This document shows positions 57,587 through 64,000 of a stretch of DNA of 64,000 nucleotides, piece after piece; the stretch's first letter is position 1; the number at the start of each line of letters is the position of its first letter. The stretch is taken from contig NZ_QJRP01000013.1 in NCBI RefSeq assembly GCF_003205295.1, positions 62,001-126,000 on the forward strand, given 5' to 3'. The notes below the pieces were generated by a model. That model was not told where the DNA came from and made no database searches. It saw only the letters and a list, made by a program, of their open reading frames with translations. Both the position numbers and the translations under genes were made by a program. The stretch is from Pseudomonas mosselii (lineage in GTDB: Bacteria; Pseudomonadota; Gammaproteobacteria; Pseudomonadales; Pseudomonadaceae).

Positions 57587-58078
57587 ATGGATACCAAGGC
57601 CATCACCCCCGTCGCCGCACCACTGGATCGCATCGACGAAGCGATCATCGACGTGCTGCGACACCAAGGAAGGATCACCTACGAGAAGCTCTCCACCCTC
57701 GTGCACCTGACCCCCAGGCCCTGCCTGGAACGGGTGCGCAAGCTGGAGCGGCGCGGGGTGATCCGCGGTTACGGGGCAATCATCGACCTGCAGCAGGTCT
57801 CCCCCGGATTGTCGTTGCTGGTGCTGGTGGCCTTGTCCAACCAGAGCGGGCGCTCGGCGCAACGGGCCTTCGAGGCCACCGTGCGCGCCTGCCCGCAGGT
57901 CTACGAGTGCCAGCTGATCAGCGGGCACTTCGACTACAGCCTGCGCATGCGTTGCCGCGACATGGAGCACTACCGGGTGCTGACCGAAACCTGGATGAAC
58001 AACGACGAGCTGCATATCGACAAGCTGGTGGCGCACCCGGAACTGGCGGCGGTGAAGAGCACGCCCCCTCAGGCCTGA
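57587..58078 (+). CDS. Lrp/AsnC-family transcriptional regulator
   Basis: A 163-residue regulator. The helix-turn-helix is at about 14-62 (LDRIDEAIIDVLRHQGRITYEKLSTLVHLTPRPCLERVRKLERRGVI pattern) and the RAM ligand-binding domain follows (about 75-150). It starts 13 bases after the ATPase gene and so is probably in the same operon, where it may sense the transported amino acid or proline and control these genes. Confidence 0.9.
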   Translation: MDTKAITPVAAPLDRIDEAIIDVLRHQGRITYEKLSTLVHLTPRPCLERVRKLERRGVIRGYGAIIDLQQVSPGLSLLVLVALSNQSGRSAQRAFEATVRACPQVYECQLISGHFDYSLRMRCRDMEHYRVLTETWMNNDELHIDKLVAHPELAAVKSTPPQA

Positions 58079-58171
58079 ACCATTCCAGCGGGCGCCGGGT
58101 GGCAATTATGCGACTCGGTAGCACGCCCCGCGGACATTAGCCTCGCTGCTCCTTTTCACAGAGCAGCCATC

Positions 58172-61100
58172 ATGACCATTGTCTCGCCCCCTCCACACCT
58201 GGCCTTCGTGCATAAACGGCTACCCGCCTGGCTGGCCAAAGCGACACCTGGCCAGCGCAACAGACTCAAGAAACTCATCCTGCGCAGCCATGCCACCTCC
58301 CGCCGCGTCGCCGACGCGCTGGCACCGGTCCAGGATATCGAAGCCTACTGCCGCCCCTTGCTCGAACAGGCGCTGAGCCGCTGGTACCCGGATACGGTAC
58401 TACCCCGCGTCGACCAGGGACGCGTGCGCCAACAGCAGCGAGACATGTCCTGGCTCGAGGCGGCCATGCAGAACTTCGCCGCCAACGCCACACCCAGGCT
58501 TTTCGAGCGCTCCGACAGCCTCCAGCCCTGCAGCCTGGACGTTCACACCTTCGTCAGCGGTGTGCGCCAGCTCGACCTTGGTCGGCGCTACCGCTACCAC
58601 CTGGGTGATCACATCGACACCGACCGCTTCCGCGAGCTGCTGCGCGAGCAGGACCGCGCCGCGTTCGCCGCCACCCTGGCCATGGCAGCCCTGCAGGGCC
58701 ATGTCGACAATCATGGGCTGGCCATGGGCGAAACCGTGGTCTCGGGCTTGGCCCCCCAGGCCAGGCACATGCTGCGCTGCCACTTCCTCAGCGTGTTCAA
58801 CTTGCCGCTCAATGGTCCGCTGCTCATCCATCTGGAGGGATCGCACGGCTCAGGCAACTGCTTGCTGTACCTGCCGGATCACCCCACCCAGCCACTGCGC
58901 CAGTACACCAGCGAACAGGCCGCTGGCAGTGCCCTGACCCAACTGCTGTGGACGCAAGACGGGCGAACGTTCTTCACGCGCTTCGTCAACCTCGCGGACC
59001 AGCCGACCTTCGCCGCACGGTTGCGCGCGACCCTCTATCCGCGCTACCCCTACGCCACCTTGCACCCCGCACCACCGGCCTTGGAAAAGGGCCAGTCCTT
59101 CAACTGGATCAAGCGCGTGTTCCCCGCACCGACCGACATCTGGCAGGAAACCCTCGACAAGAACGCCCGCCTGCCCCTGGTCGCCACCCGCTGGAAGCAG
59201 GATGTCTTCGTCGAACGCGCCCGCACCCACGTCGAGCGCAAGCTGCAAGACGCAGCGACCCTGGCGGTACCCGTGTCGCAGCGCGACGCCACCGCGCAAT
59301 TGGCACGCATCGAGCACTGGCTCGGCATTGGTCTGAACCTGCTTAACGTCGCCGCCCTGTTCGTACCCGGCCTGGGCGAGATAATGATGGTGATCGGCGG
59401 CGGGCAGCTGGTCGATGAGTTTCTCGACGGCGTGCACAGTGCCAACGAAGGCGATGGCGCCGCCGCGATCGGCGCGCTGTTCGATGTGTTCGGCAACCTG
59501 GCGCTGATGGCCGCCCTCGGCACGACTTCGCACTTCAGCGAGACACCTGGCACGCTGGAGCAATGGCACCAGGTCGGCGAGCCGGGCAACGAGCACTGGT
59601 GGCACGGCGAGCTCGCACCGTTTTCACGACCTCGACCCTGGTCGAAGACACACACGGTGGATGCCCAAGGCCTGTTCCAGTGGCAAGGGCAGAGCTGGCT
59701 GGAGCGCGACGGCCTGGCCCTGCCCTTGGAGCGTGCCGCCGAAGGCACGCAACGCCTGGCTCCAGCCCGGGGTGTACGTCACCAGCCCAGGTTGGTGGGC
59801 AATGGCCAAGGCACCTGGTTGCTCGAACACGATCGACCACTGGCCTGGGAGCAGACCCAGCTGCTCGAACACCTGGGCGCGGCCGCCAGCGGGCTGGATC
59901 TGCCATCGCTCGAACGCGCCCTGCGCTGCAGCGGTTACGATGCCAACGTACTGCGCAAGGTATTGCAAGACCATCAAGCACTGCCTGCGCTGCTGCTCGA
60001 CTGTCTCGAGCTGTCTGGCGGCAACCGGCGCACCACGCTATCCGAGTCCACTGAGACAGCGGCCCTGGCGCGTGCATTTCCCTCGCTCAGCCCAGCAGCG
60101 CGCCTGGAAATCCTGACACAGGCCAGACCACCCGACATCCTGCAATTGCGGCGAACCGGTCGGCTGCCATTGCGCATGGCCGAAACGGCTCGCCTGTACA
60201 TTCGCGAAAGCCGGATCAGCAAAGCCCTGGCGCGGTTCCATTCGGCGGGCGCGGGTGCGAACGACCGTGACGCGCTGGCGCTGGGCGTACTGCAGCGGCT
60301 ACCAGGCTGGTCCGGCAACATGCGTATCGAGCTAAGGGAGGGTCGCCTCGCTGGCCACCTGCTTGGCGAAACCGGCAACACCAGCATGCCCGGCAAGACC
60401 TTGGTGCGAATCGCCGACACCTACCAACCCTTCGATGAACACGGTAACTCGCTGGCCAATGCAAGCGATCTGTTCGATGCCATTTTGCATGCACTGCCCG
60501 ACAGCGAACGCAGGACCATGAACCTGAACATCGGCGAGGCGCCGGCACTGCGCGAGAAGCTCTTCGAGAAGGCCGCCGGCAATCGTCGCCAGGCCGCCAG
60601 GGACTTGGGCATGGCGCCGGTGCGCCCGATGTACCGACTGCCCTCCCGCCTGCCTGGTGACAGCCGCATCGGCTATCGCCTCAGCGGCAACGCCCAAGGC
60701 TGGCTGAGCGAGGACCAGATGTTCGACCAGCTGTACCCGGCCACGCCAACCGACGATCGGCAAATGCTGCGCCTGCGCCTGCGCTTCCAGGCAGGTCAGC
60801 AGTCCGGTGCCTTCCGTCGCCTGTTGACCCGTTTGTGGGAAGAGTATCTGCACCTCGACCTTGCCCTGCAACGCTGGGTGCATGACCCGCAAGGGATCGC
60901 CGTTGTCGGCCTCGAGCAGCGCAGCGCCAGCCGCGAGGCGCTGGCCCAGCGGATTCGCGCGGCCTGGCGCCGCGAGCCCGGCGAAGACCCGGCCAGCAGC
61001 ATCGACCATGTGCCTCTGTTGCTCGAGGTGCACCAAGCGGGGTCGCTGCCCAGGCTACCGGTCAACATGCCCTACGTCAGGCGCGTGACCATCAATGGCC

Positions 61101-63019
61101 TGACCGACCCGCATGCCAGCAACCTGAATGAAGTACTCGGCGCGTTCCCAGGCGTGCGCCACCTGGACATCGCCGGCAACGCGCTGAACCGTCTGCCGCC
61201 AGTGCTGGGCCAGTTGAGCGAGCTGCAGTCGCTGGACCTGGCGGAAAACAACATCGACTTGCTCGACGAGGCCAGCCTCGCGGTGTTCGACCTGCTTCCT
61301 CACCTGTCAAACCTGAACCTGACCGAGGCGCTACAGACACTATCGGTGGAGGCCCTCGATCGCCTGGCACGCTTGCCGGCGCTGCAATGGTTCCAGGCCG
61401 ACCTGAACGAGCTGTCGCTGACCGCGGCGCATTTCCAGGCCCTGCAACGCTGGCCTTCCCTGCGCGGCCTGAGCCTGGGCCGCAATGCGATCGTGCTGGA
61501 TGAATCGAGCCGGGCGGCCCTGGCCGGCCTGAACCGACTGGAACTGCTTTTCCTGTACGAAAACCCATTGTCCTTGGCGCCGGACTTCTCTGGCTGGAAC
61601 GCCCTGCAAAACATCGATCTGCAAGACTGCGGTATCAGCCAATGGCCCGACGGGCTGCTGGACCTGATGAATAGACAACCGCTCACCCTGCGCCAGATCG
61701 ACCTGAGCGACAATGCGCTGACACAAATACCCGAACTGCGCGACCTGGCCTACACCCAGGCGATACGTGAGCATCAGGCGCAATTCGCCTATTCGTTCGA
61801 CAACAACCCATTCGACGATACTGCGCGAACCCGCCTGAGCGAAGCCGGTCTCCAGGTGCACGACTCGGTACGCTCATCCGGTGACTGGGCCATCGGCGAA
61901 TCGCCGGAACTGTTGGCGCAATTGGCCGGCACCGCGCAAGACCCGCAATGGCGCGCCTTGCACGATCTATTCTTGCGTCTCTCCGGCAGCGCCGACTACC
62001 AGCACAACCCCGAGGCCATGCTGCAGCGGATGCGCCACGTACTGCGCGTGCTGGTAGTCGGTGAGCAGGACGAGGCCGCTTCCGGCTGGGGACGCGCGCA
62101 GCTCAAGCAACAGATCGACGACCTGCTGGAAGATGCCGGGCAACAGTGCGTCGACCAGGCCAGCCTGTTGTTCCAGCAAGTCGAGACCAATGTGCAAGTC
62201 TGGCAGGCGGTAAACCACGCCAGCCCCGACATGGCCGACCAGCAGGTCGCGGCCAGCATCGTGGGTTGCCTTTTCCGCCAAAACCTGCTCGATGCGCAAA
62301 TAGGTGAACTGTACAACGCCCGTGTCAGCCGGCGCCGCGCGCTGGCCGCCGCACGCGACGAAACCGAGCGCCAGGCGGCACCGCCGACCGATGGCGATGA
62401 CGACATCAGCGATGCAGCGCTGACAGAACCCGACTATCTGCTCGACGAGCTGGAAATGGCCCTGTACGCGCGCCTGCGCCTGCGCACGCAACTGAATCTG
62501 CCGCCGCAACCCCAGGAGATCCGTTTCGGCTACCTGGCGCGGCTGAGCGACGTCACGCTGCATCGCCTGGGTGCGCGGGTGAACGCCGGCGCCACTGCGA
62601 CCAGGCTGGTCAATTGGGCCGCCGGCCAATCATTCTGGCAAGCCTGGGTGCGACGGCTGACCCCACAGCCTTTCGCCGCGCTCGCCCGCGCATGGGAGGG
62701 CGCATCGGAGTACTACGATGCGCTGTCCACCATCGGTGGCACGCCGGGGGACTATACCGGCCCACCGGTGCCTGATGCCTTCATCCAGGCCCTGGAGAAC
62801 GAAACCCGCGATGTGCCCGGCCTGACCTGGCGTCGCAACGGCAAGCTCCAGCGCCTCGATCTCCAGGCCCCGCGCTTCGCCGCCTTGCAACCCAGCCTGC
62901 ACGATCGTGTCGGCGGTATCCTGCTACACGCCAGGCAAGCCGCCGAAATGCATCTGTCGCGCACGCAGACCGACCAGCTGATCAACGCACACCTCCCCCC
63001 CGCGACCCCTTCACGGTAA
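58172..63019 (+). CDS. Large NEL-type E3 ubiquitin ligase effector with LRRs
   Basis: A 1615-residue protein, a probable effector that ubiquitinates host proteins. The N-terminal ~650 residues resemble the dermonecrotic-toxin-like domain (DUF6543) of Pseudomonas. Two hydrophobic helices are near 383-452 (LGIGLNLLNVAALFVPGLGE; AAIGALFDVFGNLALMAALG). Leucine-rich repeats span about 971-1190 (LDIAGNALNRLPPVLGQLSEL). The C-terminal NEL domain is at about 1225-1560 and keeps the catalytic CxD: Cys1326 and Asp1328 in QQCVDQASLLFQQVE. There is no Sec signal. No type III or VI genes, chaperone or immunity gene are seen nearby. The ATG at 58172 gives the full reading frame; its ribosome-binding site is weak. 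Confidence 0.85.
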   Translation: MTIVSPPPHLAFVHKRLPAWLAKATPGQRNRLKKLILRSHATSRRVADALAPVQDIEAYCRPLLEQALSRWYPDTVLPRVDQGRVRQQQRDMSWLEAAMQNFAANATPRLFERSDSLQPCSLDVHTFVSGVRQLDLGRRYRYHLGDHIDTDRFRELLREQDRAAFAATLAMAALQGHVDNHGLAMGETVVSGLAPQARHMLRCHFLSVFNLPLNGPLLIHLEGSHGSGNCLLYLPDHPTQPLRQYTSEQAAGSALTQLLWTQDGRTFFTRFVNLADQPTFAARLRATLYPRYPYATLHPAPPALEKGQSFNWIKRVFPAPTDIWQETLDKNARLPLVATRWKQDVFVERARTHVERKLQDAATLAVPVSQRDATAQLARIEHWLGIGLNLLNVAALFVPGLGEIMMVIGGGQLVDEFLDGVHSANEGDGAAAIGALFDVFGNLALMAALGTTSHFSETPGTLEQWHQVGEPGNEHWWHGELAPFSRPRPWSKTHTVDAQGLFQWQGQSWLERDGLALPLERAAEGTQRLAPARGVRHQPRLVGNGQGTWLLEHDRPLAWEQTQLLEHLGAAASGLDLPSLERALRCSGYDANVLRKVLQDHQALPALLLDCLELSGGNRRTTLSESTETAALARAFPSLSPAARLEILTQARPPDILQLRRTGRLPLRMAETARLYIRESRISKALARFHSAGAGANDRDALALGVLQRLPGWSGNMRIELREGRLAGHLLGETGNTSMPGKTLVRIADTYQPFDEHGNSLANASDLFDAILHALPDSERRTMNLNIGEAPALREKLFEKAAGNRRQAARDLGMAPVRPMYRLPSRLPGDSRIGYRLSGNAQGWLSEDQMFDQLYPATPTDDRQMLRLRLRFQAGQQSGAFRRLLTRLWEEYLHLDLALQRWVHDPQGIAVVGLEQRSASREALAQRIRAAWRREPGEDPASSIDHVPLLLEVHQAGSLPRLPVNMPYVRRVTINGLTDPHASNLNEVLGAFPGVRHLDIAGNALNRLPPVLGQLSELQSLDLAENNIDLLDEASLAVFDLLPHLSNLNLTEALQTLSVEALDRLARLPALQWFQADLNELSLTAAHFQALQRWPSLRGLSLGRNAIVLDESSRAALAGLNRLELLFLYENPLSLAPDFSGWNALQNIDLQDCGISQWPDGLLDLMNRQPLTLRQIDLSDNALTQIPELRDLAYTQAIREHQAQFAYSFDNNPFDDTARTRLSEAGLQVHDSVRSSGDWAIGESPELLAQLAGTAQDPQWRALHDLFLRLSGSADYQHNPEAMLQRMRHVLRVLVVGEQDEAASGWGRAQLKQQIDDLLEDAGQQCVDQASLLFQQVETNVQVWQAVNHASPDMADQQVAASIVGCLFRQNLLDAQIGELYNARVSRRRALAAARDETERQAAPPTDGDDDISDAALTEPDYLLDELEMALYARLRLRTQLNLPPQPQEIRFGYLARLSDVTLHRLGARVNAGATATRLVNWAAGQSFWQAWVRRLTPQPFAALARAWEGASEYYDALSTIGGTPGDYTGPPVPDAFIQALENETRDVPGLTWRRNGKLQRLDLQAPRFAALQPSLHDRVGGILLHARQAAEMHLSRTQTDQLINAHLPPATPSR

Positions 63020-63025
63020 ACGGGA

Positions 63026-64000
63026 TCATCTCATTTTCCATTCGGGTGGCTGGGCATAGCCCGCCACCCAACCCGCCACCTCATCCGCCGGCATCGGCCG
63101 AGCGATGCCATACCCCTGGGCCAGCTCACAACCCAGCTCCATCAGCACCCGCCCATGCTCGATGGTCTCCACGCCTTCAGCCACCACTTCCCGCCCGAAT
63201 GCCCGCGCAAGGCCGATCACCGCGCCGGTCAGGGCCAGATCGTCATGGTCATGGAGGATGTCGCGCACAAAGGACTTGTCGATCTTGATGGTCTGCGCCG
63301 GCAGGCGCTTGAGGTAGCTCAGCGAGGAGTAGCCGGTGCCGAAGTCATCCAACGAGAAGCGCACGCCCAACGCCCGGCTGGCATCCAGGCAACGGCCGAC
63401 CCGTGGCAGGTTGTCGATTGCCACCGACTCGACGATCTCCAGGTCCAGGTGCCCTGGCGACACCCCGGGATGGCGCTTGAGCAAGCGCTCCAGGCGCTGG
63501 GCAAAGTCGCCGCGCTGCAACTGGCGGGCAGCGATGTTGACGCTCAGTGACCAGTCGCGACCGGACAGCTGCCACTGCTGCAGCTGGGTCAAAGCCTGGT
63601 CGATGACCCATTCGCCCAGCTCGACGATCAGGTCGGTCTGCTCCACGAAGGGCAGGAACTCCCCCGGCGGCACCGGCCCCTTGGAGGGGTGCATCCAGCG
63701 CAGCAAGGCCTCGAAACCAATCACCTGACCGCTGCGCATGTTCACCTTCGGCTGATAGTACAGGCACAGCTCGCCCTGGCGCAGGGCCTGGCGTACCCGC
63801 GCCACGGTCTGGTGGGTGGCCTTGAGCTCGAGCTCCTGGGACACGTCGAACAGGTGGTAGCGGTTGCGCCCTTGCTGCTTGGCCACATACATGGCCTGGT
63901 CGGCGTGGCGCACCAGGGTGTCGGCATCCTCGTCGTCCTGCGGGAACAGGGTGACACCGATGCTCGCGCTCAGGCTCAACGGGTGCTCGCGTACCGTGTA
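63026..64000 (-). CDS. GGDEF-EAL domain protein, 5' end outside window
   Basis: The last 324 residues of a cyclic di-GMP enzyme. The visible part begins in the C-terminal third of a GGDEF domain (SASIGVTLFPQDDEDADTLVRHADQAMYVAK) and continues into a complete EAL domain (about 240 residues) with GFEALLRW, VNIAARQL, DDFGTGYSSLSYLKRLP and KIDKSFVRD, and EGVET. All main phosphodiesterase ligands are there, so it should degrade c-di-GMP; the GGDEF active site and any sensor domain lie outside. It ends 6 bases from the NEL gene's stop, convergent. Confidence 0.92.
   Translation of the reverse strand, partial: YTVREHPLSLSASIGVTLFPQDDEDADTLVRHADQAMYVAKQQGRNRYHLFDVSQELELKATHQTVARVRQALRQGELCLYYQPKVNMRSGQVIGFEALLRWMHPSKGPVPPGEFLPFVEQTDLIVELGEWVIDQALTQLQQWQLSGRDWSLSVNIAARQLQRGDFAQRLERLLKRHPGVSPGHLDLEIVESVAIDNLPRVGRCLDASRALGVRFSLDDFGTGYSSLSYLKRLPAQTIKIDKSFVRDILHDHDDLALTGAVIGLARAFGREVVAEGVETIEHGRVLMELGCELAQGYGIARPMPADEVAGWVAGYAQPPEWKMR

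Overview
The window is about 64 kb of GC-rich chromosome from a Pseudomonas, almost certainly of the P. putida group. The evidence is the gene content and order (gntR-prpBC-acnD-prpF-prpD facing acnB; tig-clpP-clpX-lon-hupB-ppiD; oprI beside an L,D-transpeptidase; cysB and cysH facing each other), protein lengths that fit the known P. putida proteins, and many P. putida-type REP elements (GTGGGAGCGG(G/C)CTTG cores) in opposed pairs between genes. No rRNA, integrase, IS transposase, CRISPR array or prophage is visible. It reads as core chromosome plus some accessory genes at the right-hand end.

Layout. 0-12.1 kb is propionate and acetyl-CoA metabolism: a partial DUF1289 gene, acnB, then on the minus strand the 2-methylcitrate operon from its GntR regulator to prpD. 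Every junction between prpB and prpD holds an inverted REP pair, and ATTGTCGACA boxes flank the likely promoter. 12.3-15.4 kb is a tightly coupled trio: retropepsin-like protease, inactive transglutaminase fused to a 7TM domain, and a RimK-like ATP-grasp ligase. 15.6-22.4 kb carries pabB, cysH, cysB, a universal stress protein, a panE-like reductase, a DAHP synthase and a GNAT enzyme.

22.4-43 kb is envelope and housekeeping: OprI, the L,D-transpeptidase, TesA with a divergent YbbA/YbbP-like ABC system, an MFS pump with a divergent MocR regulator, GreB, DoxX, an MltF-like lytic transglycosylase, TatD, a chemoreceptor, a Mpo1-like membrane protein, a thioesterase, a CHAD protein with a small lipoprotein, and a patatin. 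41-49.7 kb is the protein quality-control block (ppiD, hupB, lon, clpX, clpP, tig) with a candidate heat-shock promoter before lon. 50.3-50.9 kb is a tRNA operon (Arg-His-Leu-His) behind a strong stable-RNA-type promoter.

51-58.1 kb holds folD, then a likely citrulline/ornithine-to-proline module: CtlX-type hydrolase, ornithine cyclodeaminase, a polar amino acid ABC importer and an Lrp-type regulator. 58.2-63 kb is the most unusual gene: a 1615-residue protein with a dermonecrotic-toxin-like N-terminus, leucine-rich repeats and a C-terminal NEL-type E3 ubiquitin ligase domain with a visible CxD motif, and no secretion genes nearby. The window ends in a truncated GGDEF/EAL gene.

Two long imperfect palindromes (412-546 and 22434-22578) are not explained by any gene and are the best non-coding leads. 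Limits: all family names rest on reading motifs and lengths by eye; no search was run.
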